Source: Paralichthys olivaceus (Eukaryota > Chordata > Actinopteri > Pleuronectiformes > Paralichthyidae). Taken from it: DNA of 64,000 nucleotides. The position numbers were made by a program, and so were the translations under genes. The stretch lies in contig NC_091099.1 of assembly GCF_024713975.1 (NCBI RefSeq), positions 14,737,501 through 14,801,500 on the forward strand, in the 5' to 3' direction. The notes beneath the pieces are model-generated. The model did no database searches. It was not told the DNA's origin and saw only the letters and a list, made by a program, of their open reading frames with translations. Positions 43,745 to 61,990 of this stretch are shown one piece after another. How positions within the stretch are numbered: position 1 is the stretch's first letter; each line of letters begins with the position of its first letter.

Positions 43745-43935
43745 AGATAACAGATAAAGATAATTCTTTATTAGTCACGCTGTGGGGAAATTTCACATGT
43801 TACAGCAACAAAGGGGATTGTAAAAATAGTCAGTAGAAAAGTAATAAATCAATAATTTCATATAATTATCTAAATAGCAAATAAAAACAGAAGGTAATAT
43901 AAGAATTAAGTAAGAGAAGGGGAAATAGGAAAAAA
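43745..43935 (-). mobile_element. LINE/SINE 3'-end fragment, reverse orientation
   Basis: Read in reverse, it ends with 'ccccacagcgtgactaataaagaattatc', the usual 3' terminus of L2/Rex-type fish retroelements. The rest is a degraded A/T-rich body (reverse of 'ttacagcaacaaaggggattg'). No reverse transcriptase frame remains. Confidence 0.5.
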
Positions 43936-44192
43936 AATAGGAGTTCACTCCTTAATGTAATGACAACTAGTTGAGTTATGTTTTCTCAGTAAAAATGTGT
44001 TCACTTGTTTTCTTTTGAACTTGAATAATTAATTATATTTGCTTTTAGGCTTTTCATATTTTTAAGTACAAAAACATTGGAGAACCTTTGTGAAATCACT
44101 TAAGATACTTTAAAAATGACTCAATACCTGGTATAAAACATCAGTCAGAATGGAACACAGTGCATATTACAGTCATGATTAATAACAGAGAA

Positions 44193-44235
44193 GTGTGTGT
44201 GTGTGTGGGTGTGTGGGTGTGGGTGTGTGTGTGGG
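44193..44235. repeat. GT-rich microsatellite
   Basis: An interrupted (GT)n tract with GGGTGTG units. Confidence 0.85.
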
Positions 44236-47200
44236 TCAGCTGCATGTGTCTGTTCTGATTACTGGATGGGTAATTCTGTACTTCTGTGTGTAAGACCTTC
44301 AGCTCTATTCTATAATTAACTCTTGCCTGCGCCCATCAGCTTCCATTCCACACTTGATGTGTCCATAGTGACTGTTACATGCAACCAGCTTGCCATTCAG
44401 TATGTATTAAGCTGTCAGAGTGGGCTGCACTCCCAAGCCGCCTGTCTTCGCTGAACAACCCAGCCTATTAACTCCTATTGACTGTGACACACATGTCCCT
44501 CCAAAATGAGCGGTTCCGTATTGATTTTTCCTGAGCTCTCCTCACTTCCCCCTTTCACGCCGCCAAGGGTGAGATCTTTATCCTGACTGATTGTATATGT
44601 TCATCGTATCAGAGCGGCGTTGTGCAATTGCCATTTCAGACCCATGAACCCCGCTCTGTGCTCCTGCTCCTGTGTATCATGGCTACTTGTATGCAGCCAG
44701 GTCTCGATGAGACAATTAAAAGGCCCGACTCCCCTGTGTCCTCTGCAACACTGCGGTCAAATGGAGCTGTAGACCTTCCACACGACCCATAGTCTCCCTC
44801 CAGCTTAACACAGCGCACAACATAAGACATAAGACATGACAGCCAGCTCTTCTCCCCCCACTAACAGACTGCCTCCCAATCAATGGAGCTGAGTAGAAGG
44901 GTGCCATATCCTCTCAGTGACGCTCTCTCTAACGGCTACAGCCAAAATGAACACTGACAGCACATATCGACGTCATATCAAGCTCCGCCATTGAGAGAAA
45001 AATGATTATCTGCTGCTGGAATCAGTTATTGACATGCTGTGGAATAGCTTTCCGTCCCCAAGGGATTTATTGATACAGTTTATGGTATATAAATATTTAT
45101 CTAATATGTGTCTGAAATAGATTTGTCTAGTTAAGGTACACAGCGCGTCTATGGTTAGCCCACGGAGGGCTATCAACACCTCGCTCACGCCACTCAACCA
45201 TGACTCTGCCTTTCCTTCTTGTTGGATACTGTTTTTACAGGCAGCATGAAATTGCTTTGGCTGTTGCGACTCGGTCTTGAAGCTAATAGTAAAACATGTT
45301 GTAATTATATTTTATAGTCTCTCACTCGAGAAAATCAAAATGGAGGAGGCAGTCAAACCCTTAAACATGAAGAAGAAAATAGAAATGCCTTAATCGGAAC
45401 TGAAACATGAACTGTTGCTCCAGTGGGAGTGTTAATATTTTATGTGAAATATTATTATTTTAATTTTTTACAGCAATGCAGTTCATTTCTACAGCAGTTT
45501 CTGAAGTTCAGACCATTTTTGCAAATGCTCAAATTTCCACCTTTGGCTCATCCTGATCATGCATCAGCTACACAATTAGCCCTGCATCTGTGGCATTGAG
45601 CGGCCACAGATACAAACTGATCACTGTGAAATATACAGACACCAATAGATTTAGATACTAAGTTTGTACAGCTGGTAAAGAGCAGCCAAGACACGAGCAC
45701 CTATAATCAGTCTTCTATAGTCAGCAGCAAAATATGTGGCTTCTGTTTCAATAGCTGCAGAAAATTAGTTTTACATTTGCTCTAATGCTCAATACATCCC
45801 TTCTTTAAAAATGTAGATTGAGCTTTCTGTCAGATCTCTTCTTTGTCACCTGTCTAATATATTGTGATTGTCCATAATACAGTATGTACTATACAACTCA
45901 CTACTGTGGTGGTTTCTTATAAACCAGCAGAAACTGAAAACTCACAGGAACTACTAGTCTTGTGTTGACACCAGTAACTCTGTCTCAAATAAATTTAAGG
46001 TGCACTAAATGGGCTGTGAGACAGAGAGTTCTTCATGTCCAATAATACCAGTGTGGGGACGTTGTTTTCACAATTCTCCTCTGACAGCTTCCATCAAAAT
46101 CAGATGAAACAATTCCAGCCAAACAAATTTGTCATTAGATTTATCCATCAGCTTCTTCTCCCTGGTATTATGGTTTTATTGTACAGCAAACGTTATATTG
46201 ATCTCCCACCTCTCACAATAGCTGAACTTGAGGTGACCCGCTCCGATGTTTAGAGGTGGGACAATGCAGCCTTGGCTTTTCAATCCTTCAGCTTGACCTT
46301 TGCAAATTTGTTAGTTAGTCTCATCTCATTTCTGTGAAAGCTGATTTACAGCACGGGCAAAGGTTGTGGGTCAGCACTGCATCCGCTAAAAGAAAATTAA
46401 AATTGGATTATTCTGAGGAGTGTTTTTCGAACAAAGACGGGAAATACATCAAATGCAGTGATGTTGTATGATATTGATTTTTGCAGACACATGGCAGAGT
46501 GACTTTTTCTCCCAGATGATGCACGACCGCCGCCCTGTGAACATGACAGGCAGTCTCAGGTCAAATACCTCTGTCTCCCATCCTCCGCTGTGTCTCTATT
46601 ACAAGCTGTTGGCTCTTTGGCTGACTTATTGACCAGCTCTCATGCTTGTTACTCAACAGAGGAGTAGTTTGCTGTGATTGATACCATGACTACTCTAAGA
46701 CCTCTCTAAGCGCCCCCCCCTCCCTGCCTCTTTCCTCTCCAAATCCTATCTGTGGTTTTAAAGCCATGAGTGGGTTTCATTAATGGTCTCTCCTGTTTAT
46801 GACACCATAATTAGAGTTGAGGAAAGGCACCTAACTACCACAGTTCCACCATACTGAGAAAGTCAATAATGCAAGCCCAACAACTTCTCACACAATTGAG
46901 CCCTGTGGAAAATCTATATGCTCTGCTGCTCTATGTCTTTATGGCGCTGTTTCAGAAGAAGCCACCTGATTTGTTAGTGTTTTGTCCTCCACTTTTAACT
47001 AATCCCACAGAATTGATTATTAACGCCGGCGATATCATTTAGCTTCCAGCAGCCTCCACAGAACGGATGCTGTGTGGGATGTGTTCAGTATAGCATGTGA
47101 GGCCTTGTGGCCATTTACCTACTTTATAATTTGTTTTGTGCTCCACCTCATGTACATGCAGTGACTCCTGTAAAAACTCAACCAGGCTGACCGCCACGCC

Positions 47201-50200
47201 TGGTTTAGTTGTGTGGAGCAGGTCATGGGGGATATTACATTAGATTGCTTTTCCAGAAAATAATTCTGCCAGGTGGTCTGTTGGCCTTTACTCTGTGTAT
47301 CTGTCAGGCAGGATCGTGTGCACTTACACTGAGAAAGAGAACTGTTTGAATACACACAATTACACCCTTGTTTTTTTACTCACCCATCTGTCTTTTTAAT
47401 TAAAACAACAACCAAAAAACAGCTCAGGGAGTTCCAGTGCTTGCAAGAGAATATGTACTATTGCAGACTGCACCTTGGATGATGAAAGAAATATGTTGCT
47501 TTCTCTTACGAGCTATTTTCAATTGAACATTTTATCCGTGTTAACGTAAATTCAATCATCCAGGAACAACACCGCTACTTAAAAATAATTTTCCAGTCTG
47601 GCACCTGTGTCAAGCTCTTGAAGTATGTTTTGTGTTTCCTCAGTCACAGGTTAGTTTGAGAAAACAACTTTTGGGGAGGGGGGGGGGTTGAACAGAATAG
47701 TGTGTAAGGTCTTTAGATGCTAAGCAGATTACTTTCCTTTTGAGTAAAGACAAGTCCGGTTTTTATTTATTTATAACCCAGTGTGCCTCACTGCTTCACA
47801 AAAACAAAAAAAGATGACAACAGTGGTCACGTAAAGCACAAAAGTTCAAATTAAAGTACGATTTTGGTCTTGGTCCAGTGGTGCTGGAGTGTCAGTATTT
47901 GTAACAGAGCTCCCTGTTCTCACTGAGGGTCACGGCTGTCATCTGATGGGTGCTTTAGAAAGCTCCATGAATAGTTGATGTTCAAGCATTCACTGTGGTC
48001 CAGACATGGATGTAAATAAGATGCAGGTGACTGGGACACCATTTCAAGGGTCAGGCTAACTGCAGCTCTGTTTCATGTGGCTTTGCTATTTGCACATTTC
48101 CCAGTAGCTGCACAGAAACAAGAATAAAGATGGGCTCAATTCAACAATAGCGCTTGAGTATAGAAATAAAGTCCTCCCATTCATTTAAATATAGCCAGTG
48201 TGGCATGTTGTGGGTTGAGCCTACAAGAGTAGGACTGAAACGATGATTTGGGCCGGGGCTGCTCTGTGCACGCAAATCACCCAACCATTCATTTTGTATT
48301 TATCTGGATTTGTTCTGGATTTATCAATGGGGACTATGAATGTCTGAACATAGTTAATGACAACCACCCATCAGTTGTTTTCTGGACCAAAGTGGTGGAC
48401 TGACTCGTCGCCATCCCTAGAGTGGCACTGCTAGCATGGCTTCAATCACCTCGTCAAATGTAACCCCTTTTATAAACACTAATAGAAAAATGAACCACTC
48501 CTCCAAGTTTAAGATTATAGGTAGCAGTCATGTTGCAATCTGAAGGCAGTGTTAATGAGGCCACAAAAACATGTTGAGATGACAGCAGTCTAATGACTAA
48601 TGAGTATACAGGCTCTGGTGTAATCACAACTAAATGCCAGACACCATAAGGCCTGGTGCATAATGGCTCCAGATTGATATCTCCATCTAGTTTTAATTAA
48701 GAAATCAATTTTTTTTGCTTCAAATGTATTGAATATGGTTTAAAAGAAGATTAACTGGTCAAACTAAAAGAGACGACCTTGGAGTCGTGAGTGGATAGTG
48801 AGGCATTTACTCTGACAAACAAAAGCCAGGCACAACATTGTGTCATGAAGATGGTGAAGGTGAAGTAGCACCGTAGCTGACAAATTTGAGTTGAATATCA
48901 ATTATCATAGTTACCACTCAGGTGCAGGATTTGGTCATTAATCAAAACAGTCAGTCAGGAACCTGTGAAGCAGCTTTCTGAGTAAGTGAATCCCCCAGAG
49001 TGAGGAGCGTCACTCACTTTGCCAGGCAGGAGATGAACCGGTGCAGGCAGCAAGACAATGGATGTTATCTATCATAGATAAACTAGGCCTCAGAGAGCCC
49101 AGCGACCGGCCTGGCTACACAGAGCTGAGCGGGACCCCAGAGACCCCGCACCCGCTGGACAGTCGTCCCTGCTAGATTAAATGTTATCAGCTTGGAAACC
49201 AACATGTGCCTGTGTAAACCTAAACCAACCCTAGCTCATATCAGATCACCCTTGTCTGGAAACCTAACCTGTGTGACTGAATGAACCACTATCATAATTA
49301 AATCATCACTGCTTCGCTTTTACTGTGCTTGCAACCCTAACCACTGCAGGAGAGGGGTAAGAGGAGTGTGGCTGCACTCGCCTGTGATGACAGTGAAACC
49401 AGGAGCTGAGAGCCGCCCTGAATGGTTTAGAAAGGCGGGAGCTGGGGGTGCGACAGCTACCCCCTAAACACCTGCTTAGACCTTATCTGGATATCTGTGC
49501 TATCGCTCTCTTAGTTACTCCTGCATTACCCTTACTTACCGCACTCCTTTTAAACATTCTTCATTACCTTTGAGAAGGCAGGTAGTTAATAACCTGCAGA
49601 TTACCTGCTCCTTTAAAAACCTATATATGTCGTTATATTGCCGTCAGATACCGAATGATATTGAATCCCCATCCTCCAACAAACGGTGCTGCAGCGAGAG
49701 GCTTGCAGTCATGTCCGCTCCTTGTTACATTAATATCCAGTGGCTTGTTGCACAGCTTGTGTAATGACTGTGGACCTATCGGAGCTTGTCCTGTTGCAGT
49801 GAGGATATTAAGGAGGGTAGTTACAAAGGCCAGACTTTAATTTGACCTCTGTCTGCCCTCTTCTCCACTGAGGTGGCTCGCAGAGGCAGACCGGTGGTTT
49901 GGGCAGTTGGTGATGAATGACTGTATTTGTTGGGCAGATTGTTACAGTTCCACACTAATTGAGGGGTCAACACAAAGAGCAAATTTGGTAATTGAGTCAC
50001 TTGACTGTGGATATAGAGCTTACCACTGCTCTTTGACCCTGTAGCCTGCAATGAATTCACAACACAACAGCCTCTGCACCTCTGTTTTTAACGCATATTA
50101 TTCTCTTGTGTATTAGTCATTTGTACAGCTTAGAGTTCCACAAATCTGTCTTAGATAACTTACTGGACATTTACAAAGATGTCCAGTAAGTACAGTGAAT

Positions 50201-50605
50201 CAGCAAATATTTATAGTTCACAGTTGAATTACTGTTTTATCTTTATAAGAAGAAATTATGATTTTTATCATCTATCCATTTCCTCTGCTTTTGTGCCTCA
50301 ACCTGTTGGAATGGTTCGCTCAGCTGCAGAGATATTTAGGCTGAGCCTCGTACCAGTGTTATTTTGCAGTAGTGGTTGTGTTTGTGGTGAAGACAGGCTA
50401 CAGCGTTATTGGATGGAGTTTAATGGATCTGTTGGCCTTTGCATTTGCTTTGCTCCTGAAACATGCGCTGAGCTGAGACTTGGGCAGAACACCATCCATT
50501 TACACCTAATGGCCATTGCCTTTGGATGTGGTGAGTTGTGAGCAACATTGCTTGTGTGCGAGTTTGTTTGAGGCCATGTGTGTGTGTATGTGTGAGAGGT
50601 GAGAT

Positions 50606-50628
50606 GGAGAGAGAGAGAGAGAGAGAGA
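50606..50628. repeat. GA microsatellite
   Basis: A short (GA)n run preceded by a GT-rich stretch from about 50577. Confidence 0.8.
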
Positions 50629-52163
50629 CGCTACAAGGACAAATGCATTCTGCATTTAATGAGTGTGGGCCAAAGGGAACCTGGGTAGTTAAAACTGAGA
50701 GTTGGCGAGACTATTTTGTCCCTTGTTACCTGACTCTTCTGTTGCACCTTTAAACTGCAACATGCCACTAAACTACTCTGATGGTCTCACAGGACAGATG
50801 TAGAGGCTGCAACCCTGTGTGAATGGGATTGATAGACCACATTAAACTCTGAGCTTCATTCTGCTTAAATGCTTTTGCACTCTAAATCTTCTCCGCTATA
50901 TCACTGCGGGAAGACCTCAGACTGTGGAAGATTTATCCTTGAGCTTGTTTGGGAATTGCTAGAACTATATATTAAGTTGCTGTATGGGTTAACAATCATT
51001 ACTGACTTGTGTCTGTTAATTTTATTAAATACTTGATTGGAAACAAAATCTACTTGGACATATATCCAAAAAATCTGTTTAAAGATCCACCATCTTGCTC
51101 CTTACTGAGATGTGATTGTTTCAATGCACAGAAATGTGGATGTTGTAATTACCATTTGCACAAACAAGACAGCAGCTTCATTGATATGCTGCCGCTGATA
51201 AGGCAAGAGCTTGGCAGCGAGACAATGGCTGAGGCCACCAGGGGCTCTCAAGCGCTAGGGACACGGGACCGTCCTGCCTCCTCCGTCAATGCAGACAACC
51301 AACAAAAGCGTCCGTCATTCACAGCACACTAGCGTTTTTAATTAATTTTCAGTCAGCGCTCCTCAGGGTGCGTGTGTGTGGTGATGTTGACCTCAGATCT
51401 GCTCATGAATGTAGCTTTCCCCTCAGCCCGGGCTGACAGAAGGTCAGTGGTGTTCGCTCCCTAAGCTGGAGCCCCCTTTTTCTTTCTAGAAAAATATACA
51501 GTATGTGTCAGAGATCAATAAGGACATTCAGTCAGACTGGTGTAATCGCATGCTGAACATGATTCACAGAATAGATTCTGAATGTTAAAGCTTTATGTAG
51601 TGTTAAGCCTTATGAGGCCCTTGTTTTGACAGTTGCCATTTTAATTGTCTTTTATCTTGACTGTGTCAGTCATTGGCAAAACCGCCAAAGCTTAATAAGC
51701 TTTAGATATAATTTCACATTTTCAAGTTGCTTTAGGACTCCACAGTGAAGCATTTTAGTGTCGCTCTAGCTCGCCCTTGTAAGAGTACAAATCTGGACAG
51801 CCTGTGGATAATCCGGATCAGAGCTGATCAAATTGCTGTTGTCTTAAAGCCATTCCGATTTGGATTAATCCACAGGAGTGGTCGCACTGGTGCACTTTGT
51901 AAATCTATAGGTCCTTATGTTTCCACCTTGGACCCCCACCGTGCTTTGGTGATCTGCTGTGGCTTTGGAGGATGAAAGGAAGTGGGACTTGTTATTTTTG
52001 TTGAACGTGCCAACTGTGTTAAAGGAGGCTTTTTAAATAAGTGCCCTTGACCTATTCTTAGGTTTATCCCTGTCTCCCTTTTAGCTGTCTTTTGTCTCCG
52101 TGGGGGCTAAATTTAGTCTGATTAACTAATAGATACTGTTGTTAGAAATTTGGGTTTTTTCAG

Positions 52164-52249
52164 GCGACTGCAGAGCTGTGATCAAAGCCCTGTCATTATG
52201 TGGGTTGCTCTTCACCTTGGCTTTCCAGAAGGAGATTAAACCAGCAGTC
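52164..52249 (+). pseudogene. map2k5: possible relic of map2k5 catalytic-loop exon
   Basis: After an acceptor-like TTTTTTCAG at 52155-52163, the frame with GCT at 52175 reads AVIKALSLCGLLFTLAFQKE, then IKPA. Human MAP2K5, as I remember it, has AVVKGLTYLWSLKILH-RD-VKPS. The matches AV.K.L, two Leu positions and .KP sit in order, but the HRD motif is destroyed. If real, this is a dead kinase segment and a strong argument against a functional gene. Similarity is modest and may be chance. Confidence 0.3.
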
Positions 52250-57475
<5,226 letters not shown>

Positions 57476-57496
57476 AGCGACCTACAGTCTTTAATG
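57476..57496 (+). pseudogene. map2k5: map2k5 mini-exon (…QSLM), probably a relic
   Basis: A 21-bp segment between a good acceptor (CCTTCCCCCAAACTCAG) and donor (ATG|GTGAGC), phase 0 at both ends. It reads SDLQSLM; the human protein, from memory, has QKNQGSLM immediately before PLQLLQCIVDE. The segment is a few residues shorter. It is followed 355 bp later by the next expected mini-exon, which makes the pair far more convincing than either one alone. Confidence 0.5.
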
Positions 57497-57851
57497 GTGA
57501 GCTTTTATGAGTTGGAGGGAAGAAAATGGCAGGAAAAGATCTCTGCCTATGTTCCTGACGGCTATGTTGCATGCATGCTTCACTGCTTCCCTTTAAACTT
57601 CCTAAATTGTGTTTCACAATAAATAGATGCCCAAGCCTTTAACTGCCAGTATTAGATTAGACACCATTAGATGTAATAGAAAATTCTCTCCCTGTAATAT
57701 TTTCATAAGAGTTTGAGGCATTTGATTAATCTGACCACATTTTATTGCATTAATGATTTTTTTTTCCCTTTTCGCTCTGCTGTAAAGACATTGTATACTG
57801 GCTAATGCTGTTTTCTCTCTCCCCTCTCTGCTCGCTCTCATTCATCCTCAG

Positions 57852-57878
57852 CCGTTATTGCAATGCATTGTTGATGAG
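57852..57878 (+). pseudogene. map2k5: map2k5 mini-exon (PLLQCIVDE), probably a relic
   Basis: A 27-bp segment with acceptor CATCCTCAG and donor GAG|GTGAGT, phase 0 at both ends. It codes PLLQCIVDE; human MAP2K5, as remembered, has PLQLLQCIVDE at this point, so two residues are missing and the rest is identical. Third-position differences from human show it is not contamination. It lies in the kinase C-lobe. A 6-bp in-frame deletion in an otherwise kept mini-exon is odd for a live kinase. Confidence 0.6.
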
Positions 57879-58400
57879 GTGAGTCGGCGTCTTATGTGCT
57901 TTCACTCCTAAAGTCATTCCTAATGGAGTGGAAACCTTATATTTTGTTTCCTAATGAAGCACAGGAGTGGCAGACAGCTCCGCTTGGGCTGTCCTACGGC
58001 TGCCTGCAGGTTGAAGCCACCGGCCCGAGCCGAGCTGCTCTGAGGGAACCAGCAGGGGATGTTGTGCCGGGGCAGCAGACAGCTTAGACATGAACTTATG
58101 CATGGGCCGGAGTCAATCTGTGGACAAATCTAAAAAAGAAACCCTTTAAAAAATTGGGTAGTGGAAGTCGGATTCAGACCTGTTACTTAAATAGTGATAA
58201 TAGTCATATATTTTAAATTACTTGAATACAATCTGAAAATATATTCAGCAAAATGTTGTTTTAAGTATAAAACCTATTATCGAAAACTACAGTCTTGTAT
58301 ATGGCATAATTTAATGTTATATGCTAGTTTGAGGGACTTTAAACTGTAACTGCAGAAAATGTAATAAACTCATCATAGTTTGTGCATGTAAAAATATACA

Positions 58401-59288
58401 GGAATAGCTTGACAATTTGGAAAATACACACATTCACTTGACGGTGCAGCAGCTAAAGCTCAGTCTGGAAATATGGGGAAACAGCCGTGTTTTGTCTAAA
58501 TGTTACGAAATCCACCAAACAGCTCCTCAGAGGCTCACTAACATGTTGTAGCGTATCATGTATATTTAACATATTGAGATATTTATTGTATATAAGAGAT
58601 AGTATATTTATTAATATACTGTATTTTTATATATTTTTAGACAACCATTAATCTCTCACATGCGCATTACCCCAAGTGCGATGATGCAGCTCAAATTGTC
58701 TTGTCTTATTATTGTATTTTCTTATGTTTGTGTCTCATAGGTTTTTCGTTTAATATTTGCACTTTAAATTAGTACGATTTGTACTCTTTTTTTATTGTTG
58801 ACTCTTATGTGTGAAGGCATCTGTGGTTTGCTACTGGTTTCCTTGTACTCTTTGTAATGTCAGTAAAGGAATCAGTCGATCTATGTCAAGTGTTACACAA
58901 CAAAACTTATTTTTATGATTGCTTTCATTGTGGTCCTCAATGTAAAAAAGCACTGCACTGATGCAGGACGTCTATACATTATGCTACCATCAACTCAAAA
59001 TGTTAAAGCCAACAATAGAAAAAGAACTCCAAGTCATTAGCATACTTTGTATATATAAGAATTACATACAAATCATCTGATAAAATTAGTTCACACTTTT
59101 GCACAATTTAGCCTTTTTTCTAAAACTGTGGAGATTTCTTGTTTTTAATATACAGTCTTCCATTTACTAATTTAAGCTAACAAGCTCCTGGCTGTAGCTT
59201 CATATTTCATATGAGTGCTGTTTGAATCTTCTCATCTAATTCATCAAGGAAACAAACAAAGACATTTTACAAAATGTCAAACTATTCC
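58401..59288. mobile_element. foldback-type element or opposed pair of repeat copies
   Basis: The left end GGAATAGCTTGACAATTTGG and the reverse complement of the right end GGAATAGTTTGACATTTTG match at 22 of 25 positions over the first 25 bases, giving terminal inverted repeats 888 bp apart. A third copy of the end, in forward orientation, lies at about 61761. Internal words such as 'agctaaagctcagtctggaaatatggggaaacagc' and 'agcttgttagctt' are typical of an abundant fish repeat. No transposase is present. Confidence 0.5.
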
Positions 59289-60269
59289 TCCATATGCAAA
59301 GTAACAAAGTAGCTGTCGCACCAAAATAGTGGAGTAAAAGGTTTAAATATTCCCCTCTGAAATGAAGAGGAGCAGAAGTAGCATAAAATGACTTGTAATG
59401 TACTGAGGTAAATACAGCTATGTCTAAATTATTCTTAAGTACATTACTTGAGTAGCTGTACCACAGAAAAACTTGATCAAACTGTAAAAAGTGGCTTTGT
59501 GGCTGTAACCACTGTTCCGCTGTAACTCTATCACAGTATTAAAGCATTATATTCTCACTTTAATGAAAAGCTTTTAATCAGAGAATTTGAAGATGTGATG
59601 GCCCCATTCGCTGCTTAAAGCTCCATTTAACCAGAAGCCGAAGAAATCGGTCTGTGCTCCGAGAGTCCGTGGAAAACTATCTGAGCTATTCTGAGCCGAG
59701 GTTTCACAGCAAGGTCACTTTTAAAACAAAATGTCTCCTCCGCCATATCTAGGTCACGGCACATTCTGCTACTTTCTCAGAAACTTCCTCCCTTCCTTCC
59801 CTCTCTCCTTCCTGCCACAGCTTATAATTAAACACACACAATTATCCCAAATTTAATGGGATTTCAGTACCAGGCTTTTATTTAAGAGGTAATGAATAAT
59901 ATTTTAATTGCATATGTAACTGTGAGATCGAAATGTTCTTCTCTCATCACTTGTAATTACTACGCCACAGTTTTCTACAGCGCTATTCTGAGAATGCGAT
60001 CAATAGCTGAGGAGTGTGTTATTTTTCTTCTGTGTTTTTAAGGTTAGTGTGTAACAGTTACTAATTGTGAAATGATCCAGCGGGGAGAAGACAAGGCATA
60101 AGCACACTTAAAACACATGGGCAGTGTCCTATTGTTTATTGATGTCTGTAATTAATGATATAATGCATGTCACTGAAGTAGTTTGACCCCTGAACCGATC
60201 ATTATTCAGAGTGTAGAGGCATCAATCAAACTGTGCTTTTCTCACACCTATTTTTGCACACCCCCTCAG

Positions 60270-60311
60270 GGACAGATGGAGCACCCACTGTATCCTCATT
60301 TGTATTCAGCT
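60270..60311 (+). pseudogene. map2k5: weak candidate relic of map2k5 C-terminal exon
   Basis: After an acceptor-like CACCCCCTCAG the frame reads GQMEHPLYPHLYSA. Human, as remembered, has ELMGHPFIVQFND. Only M, H and P match in register, with F/L changes. Position and order fit the decayed-gene model, but alone it would not be reported. Confidence 0.18.
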
Positions 60312-60711
60312 GACCAAGGCCTTGGCATGAATGATTTAGACGTCTGTATAAGACATAGAGTGTGTGAGCGGAAGTAATAAGAGCTTTTACAAGCTGCTGT
60401 TGAAGTTCATAAAGACGACAGCTCCTGCTGCACTGCCTCAAACTCCCAAAAAGAGTCATTTTCTTTATATGAGTTTGGTGTATTTACTGGTCTTTTTTTC
60501 TCTGTTCCACTTCAGATAGGACGTGTATTTACTCGTCTTTGGGAGATGTAGCTTCTCTATCCAGTAACGACAGGCTCAGTATTATTCACCCTCTCCACAT
60601 CATGATCATCATATGAATGTCTGCTTTTGGATGGAGTGCCAGCCTGATTGTTTGGGCTATCTGGAAGGAGCGCCATGCATCGCTGCCCAGCCTGGGGTTC
60701 AGAGGTGGGAT

Positions 60712-60770
60712 TTGTGTGTGTGGGTGTGTGTGTGTGTGGGTGTGTGTGTGGGTGTGTGTAGGTGGTGTTG
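60712..60770. repeat. GT/GGGT microsatellite
   Basis: An interrupted (GT)n tract with regular GGGTGTG units. The frames over it are low-complexity only. Confidence 0.85.
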
Positions 60771-61759
60771 ATGTCCCATTCGAGCAAGCAACATCCCGGG
60801 CTCTCCTCAGGACGGGCGTATTAGAATAAGCCATTCCATTGTTAATTTAAATGGCTTAATACATCACTCTAAGGTAACAGAGTGATGTGAGGAGCAGAGG
60901 GAAAGAGTATGAGAGAGAGAGTGGGGGGGAGAGGGATGCCAAGGGGTGTTTCTTTAATATCAAATGAAATTGAATCCTGCGTTACCTCACTTGTGCCGTT
61001 TCTCAAGCAGCTCCCAGGCTATTAATGGAAAGCTGTAACAGGATTGGTTCGTTCTTTCGGTTCTTTAATTTCACCACAGCTCCCAGATGTTAGGTCTTTG
61101 TCTCATTGCTGATCCCTGGCTGATCTATGGTGTTGTCTTTATCCTGCCCCAAGTCCATTGTGGCTATGTGTTGTGTTATTGGGTCAGGTGAATCTATCAA
61201 GGACGGAGAGTTGGACAGTTCACACACCAGGGGGATAATTACGGGGTGATTGGTGTCCTCACGCTCGCTGCTCTCACTATCTTTGTCTCCTCTCTGTTAG
61301 CTTCGCCCTTACATACACTCACACAGCAGTCGCAGCACTGGAGGCCGACCAAATAGGCGACTCAGTCCTGGGATCCCAGCCCTTTTACCTGTCCCAGTCT
61401 CCAGGGCCCTGTTTTGAACAGCTGTGTTTGTTTGATAGAAAATATGTGCATCAGTGTTTACAGATGTTTGTGGATTTATTTACACCAGATGTTCGAGTGG
61501 AACACAGGAGACTTTAGACTTTAATTCTCCGCCACCATCACCTCATCTAATGCTATTATTAACTTAACCTCCTCCCATAGATAATTCATCACAGTTTCCT
61601 TCCAATCTCACATTTTTTCTGTCTAACTCAATCCTCACATCTGCATGTCCTTTCTGGGTCATAATGACTCTCACAAGCTGATGCTCCAGTTCACATAGAG
61701 CGAACACATAGTTGAATTAATTACTTTGTAAAACCAGGTCCAGTTTTCAACCTGAAAAG

Positions 61760-61990
61760 TATAGTTTGACATTTTGGGAAATGCCTGCATTTACTTTCTT
61801 GCTGAGATTTAGCTGAGAGGAGTGATACCACTGTCATGTCTGTCCTTCAACTACAAAGCTGTTTAGCTTATTAATTTAGTTTGTCTTAGCTTAGCATAAA
61901 TACTAGACAGAGGGAAACAACTAGCCTTTCCAAAAACTGTTCAATATTATATCTGGGGCATTTGTCCTTTTAATTTGTAAAATGTTTGCT
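61760..61990 (+). repeat. dispersed teleost repeat related to 58401-59288
   Basis: It starts ATAGTTTGACATTTTGGGAAAT and continues with 'gctgagatttagctgagag', 'cttagcttagcataaatact' and 'gagggaaacaactagcc'. These are the blocks of an abundant repeat found across percomorph genomes as I recall it. It is the most readable copy in the window. Confidence 0.6.

Larger units (their letters stand above)
43936..52163. other. 8.2-kb gene-free stretch
   Basis: No supported gene. It holds a GT-rich tract at 44193-44235, a poly-G run near 47676-47687 and a GA tract at 50606-50628. GC-richer, repeat-free blocks lie near 44460-44950, 49000-49200, 49660-49900 and 51170-51330; I cannot match them to any protein. 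In mammals the exons for the start of the MAP2K5 kinase domain would be expected here, and I could not find convincing ones. Confidence 0.4.

Noticed and set aside
46491..46559. Exon-like segment with TTTTTGCAG acceptor and CAG|GTCAAA donor, reading WQSDFFSQMMHDRRPVNMTG
   Set aside because: Compared with the MAP2K5 glycine-loop exon (RYRDTLGHGNGGTVYK), but matches are scattered and need gaps. Not better than chance.
46925..46975. Frame LLLYVFMALFQKKPPDLL resembling MAP2K5 ILLDITLELQKQIMSEL
   Set aside because: Similarity is mostly hydrophobic residues and needs an insertion; no splice sites bound it.
50179..50541. 120-codon open frame
   Set aside because: No recognisable motif, no splice context, flanked by microsatellites; treated as chance.
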